Below, one piece after another: positions 9,824 to 19,869 of a stretch of 64,000 nt of DNA (position 1 is the stretch's first letter; every line of letters begins with the position of its first letter). Source of the stretch: Candidatus Caldatribacterium sp. (GTDB taxonomy: Bacteria; Atribacterota; Atribacteria; Atribacterales; Caldatribacteriaceae); NCBI GenBank assembly GCA_028275365.1, contig JAPWUU010000001.1, forward strand, positions 38,208 through 102,207, in the 5' to 3' direction. The notes beneath the pieces are model-generated. The model did no database searches. It was not told where the DNA came from and saw nothing but the letters and a program-made list of their open reading frames with translations. The translations under genes were made by a program, and so were the position numbers.

Positions 9824-10921
9824 ATGTACCAATCTTTTGAGGTGAGGAATTTTCGGTGTTTCCGCGAATTAAAGCTCGATGAACTGGCCCAAATCAACCT
9901 TGTCGTGGGGGCTAACAACGTTGGCAAAACGGCATTGCTGGAGGCTCTGTTTATCCACTGTGGGACGTACCGTCCTGAGCTGACGTTCAAGGTTAATGCT
10001 TTCCGTGGGGTGGAGCAAGTAAAGGTTGAACTGGGCCGATGGGCTGAAACACCGTGGGATGGCCTTTTCCACCAGTTTGATGTTTCTCAGGCTATCACCT
10101 TGGAAGGAAAGGACACGGTCGCAGGTTGGCGGCTGGTTCGGTTGAGAGTTTTGCGCGATGTATCGGAACTGGCAGAGATAATGGCATCCTTGCACACTGT
10201 GGGAGTAACCCCTGTCCCTTACGGGCACCTGAGGGTTTCCGTGGCCACGGAGATTGCTCAGGTGCTCGAACTGGAGTACACGATGGACGGCAGAGGCGGA
10301 AAGTTTTACGCAGTCATAGACCCGAACGGGGTTCGTTTTGCGCCGATTCCACCTGCTCCTCCTTTTCCGGCTTTCTTTCAGACCTCCCGTGGGCGTGTTT
10401 CTTTTAGGGATGAGGCCGAAATGTTTGGAAATCTGCAAGTTCGGGGTGAGCAGGACGAGGTCCTGAAGGTTCTTCGGCTCATCGAGCCGAGACTCCGCCG
10501 TCTTGAAATGGTGGTTGTTGCCGGAGAACCGATCCTGCATGGAGATATAGGTGGCAACCGCATGATTCCTTTACCCTTTCTCGGGGAAGGTATGGTCCGT
10601 CTGGCGAGTCTGGTTTTGCATATCGGCAATGCACCCGATGGTGTCGTGCTTGTGGACGAAATTGAGAACGGACTTCACCATACCGTTTTGACCTCGGTGT
10701 GGCAGGCTGTTGGGGAAGCCGCGAGAAAGTTCAACACACAGATTTTCGCCACGACTCATAGCCTGGAGTGTGTTATTGCTGCTCACAAAGTGTTCTCACA
10801 GACCCAATCCTGTGAGTTCCTCTTACACCGTCTAGAACGGGTGAACGACGAGATTAGGGCCATCACTTACGATCGGGAAACTTTAAAAGCAGCTATTGAG
10901 GCGGATCTCGAGGTGCGGTAA
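9824..10921 (+). CDS. AAA-type (OLD/RecF-like) ATPase
   Basis: N-terminal FEVRNFRCFRELKL, Walker A GANNVGKTAL, Walker B GVVLVDEIENGLHH, FATTHSLE. Confidence 0.9.
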   Translation: MYQSFEVRNFRCFRELKLDELAQINLVVGANNVGKTALLEALFIHCGTYRPELTFKVNAFRGVEQVKVELGRWAETPWDGLFHQFDVSQAITLEGKDTVAGWRLVRLRVLRDVSELAEIMASLHTVGVTPVPYGHLRVSVATEIAQVLELEYTMDGRGGKFYAVIDPNGVRFAPIPPAPPFPAFFQTSRGRVSFRDEAEMFGNLQVRGEQDEVLKVLRLIEPRLRRLEMVVVAGEPILHGDIGGNRMIPLPFLGEGMVRLASLVLHIGNAPDGVVLVDEIENGLHHTVLTSVWQAVGEAARKFNTQIFATTHSLECVIAAHKVFSQTQSCEFLLHRLERVNDEIRAITYDRETLKAAIEADLEVR

Positions 10922-11530
10922 ATGCCCATACAGATTACGTCCCCCTGTGTTCTGGTGGTCGAAGGGGAAGAAGACAAGCGGTTTTTTGAGGCGTTGCTTC
11001 GGTATTTGCAGCTGGAAGCACAGGTGATACCGGTTGGTGGCAAGACCCAACTGAGGTATGGCCTGAAAGCTCTCGTTCAAAGCCCTCGTTTTTATACGGT
11101 AGCTCGCTTAGGAGTGTCAAGAGATGCGGATAGTGCCCCGAGGGCTGCGTTTCAAAGTGTGTGCGATGCCCTGAGGACCCTGGGTTTGCCGTTTCCTGCT
11201 GATCCGTTACATGTTGTGGAAGGCTGTCCTCAGGTTGGCGTCTTGATTTTGCCGGGTCCAGACACGCCGGGTACCCTGGAAGACCTTTGCCTTGAGGCTG
11301 TTGCTCAGGATCCGGCTATGGACTGCGTGGAGAGGTACTTTCAGTGCTTACGACAACAAGCCATTCCTGTGGCCGATAGCAAAATCTCAAAAGCAAAAGT
11401 TCATGCGTTCCTGGCGTCAAAGCCGGAACCGGGGAGACGACTGGGCGAAGCAGCACAGGCCGGTTACTGGCCGTTCGATAACAAGGCCTTTGAACAGGTG
11501 AAGGACTTCCTTAAGCGTTTGTTCGGGTGA
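10922..11530 (+). CDS. DUF3226-like / TOPRIM-like protein
   Basis: VLVVEGEEDKRFFEALL N-terminus and GVSRDADSAPRAAF (TOPRIM-like acidic motifs); starts directly after the ATPase stop codon. Confidence 0.75.
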   Translation: MPIQITSPCVLVVEGEEDKRFFEALLRYLQLEAQVIPVGGKTQLRYGLKALVQSPRFYTVARLGVSRDADSAPRAAFQSVCDALRTLGLPFPADPLHVVEGCPQVGVLILPGPDTPGTLEDLCLEAVAQDPAMDCVERYFQCLRQQAIPVADSKISKAKVHAFLASKPEPGRRLGEAAQAGYWPFDNKAFEQVKDFLKRLFG

Positions 11531-11659
11531 CCTGAGCCCTTGCTCTTACTGCGGGTTTCATTCTGAGCTCCTGGGAGGTTTGGTGTGCAGACGTTTTTCC
11601 GTTACCTTCCACCTGCCCCGGCATGGTAGAATGAAGGAAGTACGAAAGGAGGTCTTGCT

Positions 11660-12760
11660 ATGGCTATAGAAAGGGTTCCAGACCTTCCCCGCAAGATGAA
11701 AGCGGTGGTGAACCACGCTCCCTATGACTTCCGTCTTGAGGAGATTCCGGTTCCAGAGGTTGGTCCTGAGGAAGTCCTCATCCGGGTGGGGGGATGCGGT
11801 ATCTGCGCTGGGGATGTGAAGACCTTCCACGGGAATCCCCGGGTGTGGGGTGGTAATGGCCATCCCCCGTACGTGGTGACTCCAGTCGTTCCAGGGCATG
11901 AGTTCTTCGGCCAGGTGGTGGCCCTGGGAGAAGGGACAAAGGAGAAACACGGCATTGCCCTCGGAGACTGGGTGGCCGTGGAGCAGATTATCCCCTGTGG
12001 GGTGTGCCGCTTCTGCGAGGAAGGGAGCTACTGGATGTGTGAGCGGCACTACATTTTCGGTTTCAAGCGCCATGAGGCCGAGGGAGGATTTGCCGAGTAC
12101 ATGCGCCTGCCCCGAAACTCCCGGATTCACAGGCTCCCGGAAGGGTTCCCTCTCCGGGTTGCACCCTACATTGAGCCTCTGGGATGCGCCATCCATGCCG
12201 TGGACCGGGCGGACATCACCTTCCGGGACGTGGTGGTCATTGCCGGGATGGGGGCCATAGGCCTGGGCATGCTCCAGGTAGCTCGTCTGAGAAACCCCCG
12301 GCTCCTCATCGCCGTCGATGTCATCGAGAAGCGCCTGGACCTCGCGAAGAAACTCGGTGCTGACCTTGTTCTCAACCCGAAAGTCGTGGATGTGGTGGAG
12401 GAGGTCAAGCGCCTCACCGATGGCTACGGGTGCGACGTGTACATCCACGCAAGCGGCAATCCCCAGGGGGTCATCCAGGGGCTTAGCATGCTCCGCCGCC
12501 TTGGCCGTTACGTGGAGTTCAGCGTCTTCAACGCCCCAACGACAGTGGACTGGAGCATCATCGGAGACGTCAAGGAGCTCGATATCCGAGGTGCCCACCT
12601 GAGCCCCTGGACCTACCCTGTGGCTATCCGCTTCCTCCATGAGGGCCTTGTGAAAGCCGATGACATCATCACCCATGAACTTCCCCTTGAGGAGTTCAAG
12701 AGAGGGCTTGAGCTTGCCGAGAAAGGCGATGAAGCCATTCGGGTGGTGCTCAAGCCGTAG
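11660..12760 (+). CDS. Zinc-dependent alcohol/polyol dehydrogenase
   Basis: GHEFFGQVVALG, CGVCRFCEEGSYWMC structural zinc site, GMGAIGLGMLQ. Confidence 0.88.
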   Translation: MAIERVPDLPRKMKAVVNHAPYDFRLEEIPVPEVGPEEVLIRVGGCGICAGDVKTFHGNPRVWGGNGHPPYVVTPVVPGHEFFGQVVALGEGTKEKHGIALGDWVAVEQIIPCGVCRFCEEGSYWMCERHYIFGFKRHEAEGGFAEYMRLPRNSRIHRLPEGFPLRVAPYIEPLGCAIHAVDRADITFRDVVVIAGMGAIGLGMLQVARLRNPRLLIAVDVIEKRLDLAKKLGADLVLNPKVVDVVEEVKRLTDGYGCDVYIHASGNPQGVIQGLSMLRRLGRYVEFSVFNAPTTVDWSIIGDVKELDIRGAHLSPWTYPVAIRFLHEGLVKADDIITHELPLEEFKRGLELAEKGDEAIRVVLKP

Positions 12761-12762
12761 GG

Positions 12763-13722
12763 GTGAATCCTTTGCCCAGGCGAAAGGATAATTTTGCCCT
12801 GGCCTGCGAAGTGGCAAAGCTGTACTACTACGAGGACCTCACCCAGGACCAGATTGGTGAGGTCCTCGGCCTTTCCCGACAGAAGGTCTCAAGGCTTCTT
12901 CGCTGGGCAAAAGAGGAAGGCATTGTCCAGATTCGGGTGCTTGACACAGGGGAGGACATGAAGACCCTTGAGGCGCAGCTTCGGGAACGTTTCGGTCTTC
13001 GGGATGTGCGGGTGGCCTCAACCTTCAGCCGTGACCCGGGCCTTGTGGTGAAGCGAATTGCCCAGGTTGCTGCATCGTACCTTCGGGGAGTGGTTGAGCC
13101 CCACACCTCCTTGGGGGTTGCCTACGGGAAAACGCTCTTTGCCATGACCCATTTCCTCGTACCGAAAGCCGTCCCGGGCTTCCAAGTGGTGCAGATTATG
13201 GGAGGGTACGGGAAGCTCAAGGGAGACGTCGTGGCGGTGGAACTCGCCCGGGCCCTGGCGCAGAATTTCGGTGGGAGTGTGGTGTATCTCCTGGCTCCAG
13301 CATTTGCGAAGGATGAGGCAACGCGGGATGCCCTCCTTGGTGATGAGCGTGTGGCTCGAGTTTTGGAACTTGCCCGCAACGTGGATATTGCCCTTGTGGG
13401 GATTGGCGGGGTAACTTCGGGTTCCACCTTGCTGGACACCGGGGACATTTCCCCCCACGAGGTTGAGGAGCTTATCGCCCGGAAAGCGGTCGGGAATATC
13501 TGTGGCAATTTCTATAATGAGCAGGGGGAGCCGGTTCCCTGCCAGGCCGATCGGCGGCGTATTGCCCTGACCCTACAGGAGCTCTCGAGAATCCCAAGGG
13601 TCATAGGGGTAGCGGGAGGAGAGGAAAAGCTCAGGCCTATTCTTGGAGCGCTTCGGGGGAAGTTCGTGAACATCCTCATCACCGATGACGTTACCGCTTC
13701 GGCCCTTCTTGAAAAGGGTTAA
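12763..13722 (+). CDS. SorC family transcriptional regulator
   Basis: N-terminal HTH (YYYEDLTQDQIGEVLGLSRQKVSRLLRWAKEEGIV) plus sugar-binding domain (DALLGDERVARVLELARNVDIALVGIGGV). Confidence 0.9.
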   Translation: MNPLPRRKDNFALACEVAKLYYYEDLTQDQIGEVLGLSRQKVSRLLRWAKEEGIVQIRVLDTGEDMKTLEAQLRERFGLRDVRVASTFSRDPGLVVKRIAQVAASYLRGVVEPHTSLGVAYGKTLFAMTHFLVPKAVPGFQVVQIMGGYGKLKGDVVAVELARALAQNFGGSVVYLLAPAFAKDEATRDALLGDERVARVLELARNVDIALVGIGGVTSGSTLLDTGDISPHEVEELIARKAVGNICGNFYNEQGEPVPCQADRRRIALTLQELSRIPRVIGVAGGEEKLRPILGALRGKFVNILITDDVTASALLEKG

Positions 13723-13725
13723 CAT

Positions 13726-13754
13726 TTGCGCTCAGTGTTTTCTGGGAGTATAAT
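13726..13754 (+). promoter_or_regulatory. Sigma70-type promoter for sugar ABC operon
   Basis: TTGCGC (13726-13731), 17-nt spacer, TATAAT (13749-13754). Confidence 0.6.
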
Positions 13755-13797
13755 TACAACATAGGAGGAACGTCATACCAAAAGGAGGGGTGTGGTT

Positions 13798-15204
13798 ATG
13801 CGGAAGTTCCTTCTGTTCCTCTTTGCCTTCGTGCTTCTCGCAAGTGTAGCCTACGCTTCACCGGTGAAACTCGTCGTTGTCGGGGATGCGGGACATAACC
13901 TGAAACCTTTTGAGTGGTATGCGAAGGACCTGAAGGAGAAATTCGATGTGGAGCTTGAGGTCATTGGTGTTCCCTTTGGAGAACTCTACGAGAAAGAGAA
14001 AGTGGAGCTCATTGCCGGAACTGGCGCTTTCGACATCATGATTGTTTTCCCCAAATTCCTCGCCGAGTTTGCTGCCAACGGTTGGCTCTATCCTCTTGAC
14101 GAATTTGTCGCAAAGCTTGATCCCAAGCTCGACGACGTTACCCCGGGATACCGGGACTTCTACTGTAAATATGGCGGCAAGCTCTATGCTCTCCCCTACG
14201 ACGGTGACGTCCTGAGCCTCTATTACCGGAAGGACCTCCTTGAGAACGAAGAAGAGCGAAAGGCCTTTAAGGAGAAGTATGGGTATGATCTCAAAGTTCC
14301 CGAGACCTGGGATGAGTACCTCGATGTAGCTGAGTTCTTCACCCGGAAGGCCGGAGAGAAGCTCGCCGGAGAGGTCCTGCAGCGAGATTTCTACGGGACC
14401 GCCTACTACGGCCAGAAGGACCAGATTTTCGCCTGGTGGGGGAACATCTTTGCAAGCCTCGGTGGAGTGTACTTCGATGAAGAGACCATGGAGCCGGCCA
14501 TTAACTCTGAAGCGGGAGTGAAGGCCCTGGAGATTATGAAGGAAATCCACAAGTACTGTCCTCCCGATGTCCTGGCCTACGGATACGAAGAACTGAAAGA
14601 CGTCTTCCTCAATGGGGACTGCTTCATGGTCATCCAGTGGCCCTGTGTGGGGAAGAAGGGAGCGGATCCAGCACAGTCAAAGATTGTCGGAAAAATCGGA
14701 GTCTCTCACGTTCCGGGAGTCAAAAAGGATGGCGAGATATACTATCGGGCCATGATGCCCTGTGGGCGAGTTCTGGCCATTGCCGCACAGTCAAAAGACC
14801 CCTGGAAGGCATACCAGGTCATCCACTACCTCTCGGTGGTCACAAGCCTTGATGACGTCTCTACTCCTGAGACTGGCCTTGATCCCTACCGGTACTCTCA
14901 CTTTGCTCACCCCGAGGCCTACGAGATGTTCGCTAATGTCGAGGACGCAAAGATTTACCTTGCTGGTGTCCAGAAGAACATGGAGAAAGGGTACCCCGAA
15001 ATGGTCCTTCCTGGAACGGTGGAGTACGAGGAGACCCTGGGTGTGGCCCTCACCAAGGCTCTCGCCGGGGAGCTCGATCCCAAGAGCGCTTTAGATGAAG
15101 CAGCACAGGCCTGGAGAGATATTCTTGAGCGATTTGGGAAAGAGCAGCAGAAAGCCCTCTACCAAGAGCTTGTGAAAGGCTGGAAAGCCGTGGGTCTCTG
15201 GTGA
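13798..15204 (+). CDS. Extracellular sugar-binding protein (ABC family 1)
   Basis: Signal peptide FLLFLFAFVLLASVAYA, family-1 solute-binding features, AAAGGAGG RBS; followed by two permeases. Confidence 0.88.
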   Translation: MRKFLLFLFAFVLLASVAYASPVKLVVVGDAGHNLKPFEWYAKDLKEKFDVELEVIGVPFGELYEKEKVELIAGTGAFDIMIVFPKFLAEFAANGWLYPLDEFVAKLDPKLDDVTPGYRDFYCKYGGKLYALPYDGDVLSLYYRKDLLENEEERKAFKEKYGYDLKVPETWDEYLDVAEFFTRKAGEKLAGEVLQRDFYGTAYYGQKDQIFAWWGNIFASLGGVYFDEETMEPAINSEAGVKALEIMKEIHKYCPPDVLAYGYEELKDVFLNGDCFMVIQWPCVGKKGADPAQSKIVGKIGVSHVPGVKKDGEIYYRAMMPCGRVLAIAAQSKDPWKAYQVIHYLSVVTSLDDVSTPETGLDPYRYSHFAHPEAYEMFANVEDAKIYLAGVQKNMEKGYPEMVLPGTVEYEETLGVALTKALAGELDPKSALDEAAQAWRDILERFGKEQQKALYQELVKGWKAVGLW

Positions 15205-15211
15205 GATCACC

Positions 15212-15241
15212 GGGGCTGGGGTTCTCCCCCAGCCCCTTTTT
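15212..15241 (+). terminator. Rho-independent terminator between binding-protein gene and permease
   Basis: GGGGCTGGGG-ttctc-CCCCAGCCCC followed by TTTTT. Confidence 0.75.
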
Positions 15242-15253
15242 CCGGAGGAAACC

Positions 15254-16135
15254 ATGGGAGGCTTGCGCAAAAGAGACTGGTGGATGGCTTTCCTTTTTGT
15301 CCTTCCGGTGGTTGTGATTCTCCTTGCCATTTCCATCTTCCCGATGGTGTACTCTTTCTACCTCAGCCTCTGCAGATGGGACATCGGTATGGGAGGGCAA
15401 CGGACCTTCATCGGAGCGGGAAACTACCTGAGGCTCTTTTCCGATGCCCGTTTCTTCAACTCCCTGAAGAATACCGGTCGGGTCCTCCTTTTTGGAGTGG
15501 GCACGCAGTTTGCCCTCGGCCTTTCTCTGGCACTCCTTTTGAACCGGAGTTTCCGTGGACGGAGTCTCGTGGTGACCCTCTTCCTCCTCCCCATGATGAT
15601 TTCGCCGGTGGTGGTGGGATGTATCTGGAAAATCATCTACCACTACCAGTACGGTCCTCTCAACTACCTCCTGAATCTCCTGGGGATTCGTTCTGTGAAC
15701 TGGCTGGGAAGTGGAAGCATAAGTCCGTACTCTATAGTCCTTGCAGACATCTGGGAGTGGACGCCTTTTATGGTCATCACCCTTCTTGCAGGCTTGCAGG
15801 CCATCCCCGATGACCTCTACGAGGCGGCACGGGTGGATGGAGCCAACCGCTGGCAGATTTTCTCTGGGGTGGTGTTTCCCCTCTTGCGTCCGGTGGTCAT
15901 CATTGCCATCCTCATTCGGGTGATGGACGCGTTCAAAATCTTCGACCTTGTGGTGCTCCTCACCATGGGTGGTCCGGGTCAGGCTTCAGAGAGCGTGGCT
16001 TTTTACAATTACCTCACCGGGTTCAAGTACTTCAGTATGGGTTATGCCTCGGCTATGAGTTACGTCCAGCTTGCGGTCATTGTGGCCATCGCCAACGTTT
16101 TCCTGCGGTCCTTCAAGGGGAGAGCAGTGGTATGA
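15254..16135 (+). CDS. Sugar ABC transporter permease (MalF type)
   Basis: Six-TM protein with EAA motif EAARVDGANRWQIFSGVVFPLLRP. Confidence 0.92.
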   Translation: MGGLRKRDWWMAFLFVLPVVVILLAISIFPMVYSFYLSLCRWDIGMGGQRTFIGAGNYLRLFSDARFFNSLKNTGRVLLFGVGTQFALGLSLALLLNRSFRGRSLVVTLFLLPMMISPVVVGCIWKIIYHYQYGPLNYLLNLLGIRSVNWLGSGSISPYSIVLADIWEWTPFMVITLLAGLQAIPDDLYEAARVDGANRWQIFSGVVFPLLRPVVIIAILIRVMDAFKIFDLVVLLTMGGPGQASESVAFYNYLTGFKYFSMGYASAMSYVQLAVIVAIANVFLRSFKGRAVV

Positions 16136-16953
16136 GGCGACGGGATGGAGTGACGGTGGCAGTCTTTGTGGGCATATTTGTGCTTCTTGCTGTTGCCCTT
16201 GCTCCTTTTGCCTGGAACGTGCTGACTTCCTTCAAGGAAAAGGGAGAGTACTTCACCTACCCTCCAGTTTTCGTTCCCTCGTCGTTTGACCTTGAGCACT
16301 ACGTGCGGGGGTTGCATCTTGGGGGAGCAAAAGGCATAAAAGACAGCTTCATCATCGCCTCCCTCACCACCCTTCTTGCCATTGCCCTGGGGTCACTTGC
16401 GGCGTATTCCCTTTCCCGTTTCCGCATCGGTGGAGACAACTTTGCCTTCTGGATTCTCTCGGTGCGGATGATGCCCCCCATCGCCTCGGTCCTTCCTCTT
16501 TTCCTTTTCTTCCGGTTTTTGCGGTGGCTGGATACCTACCAGGCGCTCATTTTCACCTATGCGCTCGTGAACATCCCCTTCGCCGTCTGGATGATGAAAG
16601 GGTTCTTCGACGAGCTCCCCGTGGAACTTGAAGAGGCAGCGCTCATCGATGGGTGTGGGAGACTGGGAGCTTTCGTCCGAGTGGCCCTGCCCCTTGTGGC
16701 TCCTGGTCTTGTGGCAACGGCGCTCTTCTGCTTCATGTTTTCCTGGAATGAATTCCTCTTTGCGCTGATTCTCGGGCGATCCCGGGTCGTCCCCATCACG
16801 GTGAACATCGCCGGTCTCATCGGGGGTCACGAAATCCTCTGGGCAGAGATTTCAGCGGTCTCCATCGTGGCCAGTGTGCCCATCATTGTCCTTGCCATTC
16901 TCCTCCAGCGGTACCTCGTTCGGGGTCTTACCCTGGGTGCCGTCAAAGGGTGA
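16132..16953 (+). CDS. Carbohydrate ABC transporter permease (MalG type)
   Basis: EAA loop EEAALIDGCGRLGAFVRVALPLVAPG; overlaps previous CDS by 4 nt. Confidence 0.92.
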   Translation: MRRRDGVTVAVFVGIFVLLAVALAPFAWNVLTSFKEKGEYFTYPPVFVPSSFDLEHYVRGLHLGGAKGIKDSFIIASLTTLLAIALGSLAAYSLSRFRIGGDNFAFWILSVRMMPPIASVLPLFLFFRFLRWLDTYQALIFTYALVNIPFAVWMMKGFFDELPVELEEAALIDGCGRLGAFVRVALPLVAPGLVATALFCFMFSWNEFLFALILGRSRVVPITVNIAGLIGGHEILWAEISAVSIVASVPIIVLAILLQRYLVRGLTLGAVKG

Positions 16954-17896
16954 GGGATGGGGATTTCTTCTGCGCTGTCTTCAGCCATTCCAGGAATTCT
17001 TCTCGGGAAGCGAAGGATTTCTGGGTTCCCCGTTTCTCTGTAGAGAGGGCAGCATAGGCGCAGGCAAGGTCAACAGCACGGGGGAGGTCTTTCCCCTCTG
17101 CCAGGAAGTAGGCTAAGGCTCCGAGGAATGCGTCTCCGGCTCCGGTGGTGTCGACCGTCCGGGCCTGGTAGGCAGGGAAAAGGGTGAAGGTTCCTCCGCT
17201 CCCCAGAAGAGCCCCTTTCTCTCCCATGGTTACCAGGACATTCTCTATACCTCTTTCCCAGAGCGTGGCTACTGCCCTCTTCAGGTCCTCCTCCCCTTCG
17301 ATGGGAAAACCGGCGAATCCTTCAAGTTCCCGCTCGTTGGGGACGAAGAGCTTTACGCCGCGGATGCTCTGCCAGTCCAGGGGCTGGAAAGGAGCGGGAT
17401 TCAGAATAACCGGGATGCGAAGCTCCTGAGCCAGAGCAATGGTGGCGTAGACCGTCTCAAGGGGAATCTCGAGCTGCACGAGGATAAAGTGGGATCTGGC
17501 CAGGGCTTCTCTCGCTTTCCAGACGTCTTCAGGAAGTAGGAAGGAATTCGCCCCCGGAATGATGAAAATGCTGTTTCGGCCCTCGGGATCCACGAAGATA
17601 GGAGCGACGCCGCTCGTTTTCCCCGGAACGGTCTTGATGAAACTTGTATCAATCCCGTAGCAAGCGAAATTCTCTTTGACCAGGGGGCCGAAGAGGTCAT
17701 CCCCTACGGCAGTCACCACGACGACCTCTCCCCCGAGTTTGGCCACAGCTATCGCCTGGTTGGCTCCCTTTCCACCGAAACCGATTTCAAAATCCTTACC
17801 GAAGATGGTCTCTCCGACTCTTGGGAAACGGTCCTCATAGTAGGTGACAAGGTCCATCATGTTGCTCCCCACCATGCCGATGACCGGTCGCGCCAT
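16943..17896 (-). CDS. Ribokinase / PfkB family kinase
   Basis: GFGGKGANQAIAVAKLG and DTTGAGDAFLGALAYF signatures. Confidence 0.9.
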   Translation of the reverse strand: MARPVIGMVGSNMMDLVTYYEDRFPRVGETIFGKDFEIGFGGKGANQAIAVAKLGGEVVVVTAVGDDLFGPLVKENFACYGIDTSFIKTVPGKTSGVAPIFVDPEGRNSIFIIPGANSFLLPEDVWKAREALARSHFILVQLEIPLETVYATIALAQELRIPVILNPAPFQPLDWQSIRGVKLFVPNERELEGFAGFPIEGEEDLKRAVATLWERGIENVLVTMGEKGALLGSGGTFTLFPAYQARTVDTTGAGDAFLGALAYFLAEGKDLPRAVDLACAYAALSTEKRGTQKSFASREEFLEWLKTAQKKSPSLTL

Positions 17897-18062
17897 GCTT
17901 CTCCCTCCTACTTTCCCGTATACTTCTATGATAGCACAGAGCTCCTGATGCACTGCTCTGGGGTTCTGACCATCCGGCCGCGGGAGAAATTTTTTCTGAA
18001 CGGGTAGCATATCGCAGGGCGTTTGGTTAGAATACCGGAGAGCGTCACTTTTTGGGAGGCCT

Positions 18063-19847
18063 ATGGTTCGCATAAAGGTTCTGCCCTTGGGAAAAACCCT
18101 GGAAGGGGAAGAGGCAGAGAATCTCTTTTTGCTTTTTCAGAGGAAGAACATCCCCCTGGAGTCGTACTGCGGGGGTGTGGGTTCCTGTGGTAAATGTGTG
18201 GTTCGCATTGTGCAGGGGGAAGTCTCTCCTCCCACCTCTCAGGAAGTGCGACATCTTGGAGAGCGTATCGGGGAGGGCTTCCGTCTTGCCTGCCAGGTTG
18301 TGCCCCTGGGGGATGTGGTGTGTGACGTTTCGGCATCTTTCGAGGATACGAAGCCCCTGGTTCTCGGTTCCCCTGAAGAGGGAAACGAGACCTTTTCTGT
18401 AGATGATGTTCCTGTGCGCCGAAAAATCCTGAGGCTCCACAAACCCTCTCTCCACTCCCCAACCTCTCTCAAGGAAGAGCTCGAGGGGATGGTATCTCTT
18501 TCCTCCTTTGAGCGGGTGGCCCTGTCTGGGCTTTCTCTACTTGGGGAAAGGGATGAGGAAACCTTCGAGGTCCTCTGGGACGAGAGGGCCGTTTTTGCAG
18601 TACGGACTCCTCCGAAAGAGACAATCCTCGGGCTGGCCTTTGACCTTGGGACGACCACTGTGGCCTGTGAGCTTTTGGACCTTGCCTCGGGGAGGGTCCT
18701 GGCCTGGGAAGGGGCACTCAACCGACAGGTGCGCTTTGGCGCCGATGTGATTTCGAGGCTCCGAGCCGTTCAGGAACGGTTTGAAAATCTTGAGGCCCTG
18801 CAGAGGGATGTGGTGGAGACGATGAACGCCCTGGCGGGGGTAGTATGCCAGCAAGCTCGTCTTGACCCTAAAGATGTTGTGGCGGTTTCGGTTTGTGGCA
18901 ACACCGTTATGGAGCACCTTTTCCTCGGTCTTTCTCCCCTGAGCATTGGCGTGGTACCTTTTGTCCCCGTACTCCGGGAAGGGTATGTCCTCCGGGCAGG
19001 GGAACTTGCGCTCTCCGTTCACCCCGGGGCTCAGGTGTACGTCTTTCCTGCAGTGGCAGGATACGTGGGAGGGGACGTTCTGGCAGGACTTGGGGCCTTC
19101 AGGGTTCACGAAGCAGAGAGAACAATCCTCTACATCGATATTGGGACCAACGGAGAGACGGTACTCGTGCACCGGGGAGAGGTTTTTGCCTGCGGGACAG
19201 CGGCAGGACCGGCCTTTGAGGGGGCAGGAGTACGTTTTGGGATGCGGGCCTCTTTAGGTGCGATTCATGCCTTCCGCTTTGAGCAGGGGCGGCTCTCTTT
19301 CTCCACCATCGGGGGTGTACCGCCCCGAGGCATCTGCGGCACAGGCCTTCTGGACCTTATGGCCGGTCTCCTTGCTTTTGGTCTCCTTTCCTCAACGGGG
19401 AGGTTTCGCAGGCAGGCGGAGTGGGCATCGTTTTTTGAAGAGGAGCGGGGAGAACGAAGGTTTATCGTATCCCGTGACCCTCTGATTTTCGTCACCGAGA
19501 AGGACATCGAGAACCTCCAGCTTGCCCTGGGGGCAATGAAGGCAGGAAGAGATATTCTGCTGAAAGAGGCTCACCTGAAAAAGGAAGACATTGAGGAGGT
19601 CATCCTTGCGGGGGCCTTCGGGAGTTTCATAAAGCCAGAGAGTGCCCGAATTCTCGGGCTCATTCCCCAAAAGGCCCTGGCCCGTTCCGTGGGGAATGCA
19701 GCCCTTTTGGGGGCAAGGAAAGCCTTGGTGTCGTTGCGTTTTCGGGACGAGGTAGAACGCCTTGCCCGTCGGGTTCACTACATTGAACTTTCGGCTCGTC
19801 GAGACTTTGAAGATGCATTCTGTGATGCACTGCTTTTTGAGAGTTAA
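18063..19847 (+). CDS. RACo-like protein: N-terminal 2Fe-2S ferredoxin domain + ASKHA/DUF4445 domain
   Basis: CGGVGSCGKCVVR...LACQV 2Fe-2S ligands; LGLAFDLGTTTVACELLDL and YIDIGTNGETVL ASKHA motifs. Confidence 0.9.
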   Translation: MVRIKVLPLGKTLEGEEAENLFLLFQRKNIPLESYCGGVGSCGKCVVRIVQGEVSPPTSQEVRHLGERIGEGFRLACQVVPLGDVVCDVSASFEDTKPLVLGSPEEGNETFSVDDVPVRRKILRLHKPSLHSPTSLKEELEGMVSLSSFERVALSGLSLLGERDEETFEVLWDERAVFAVRTPPKETILGLAFDLGTTTVACELLDLASGRVLAWEGALNRQVRFGADVISRLRAVQERFENLEALQRDVVETMNALAGVVCQQARLDPKDVVAVSVCGNTVMEHLFLGLSPLSIGVVPFVPVLREGYVLRAGELALSVHPGAQVYVFPAVAGYVGGDVLAGLGAFRVHEAERTILYIDIGTNGETVLVHRGEVFACGTAAGPAFEGAGVRFGMRASLGAIHAFRFEQGRLSFSTIGGVPPRGICGTGLLDLMAGLLAFGLLSSTGRFRRQAEWASFFEEERGERRFIVSRDPLIFVTEKDIENLQLALGAMKAGRDILLKEAHLKKEDIEEVILAGAFGSFIKPESARILGLIPQKALARSVGNAALLGARKALVSLRFRDEVERLARRVHYIELSARRDFEDAFCDALLFES

Positions 19848-19869
19848 CCTGCAGTAGGGGGGTTCACCA

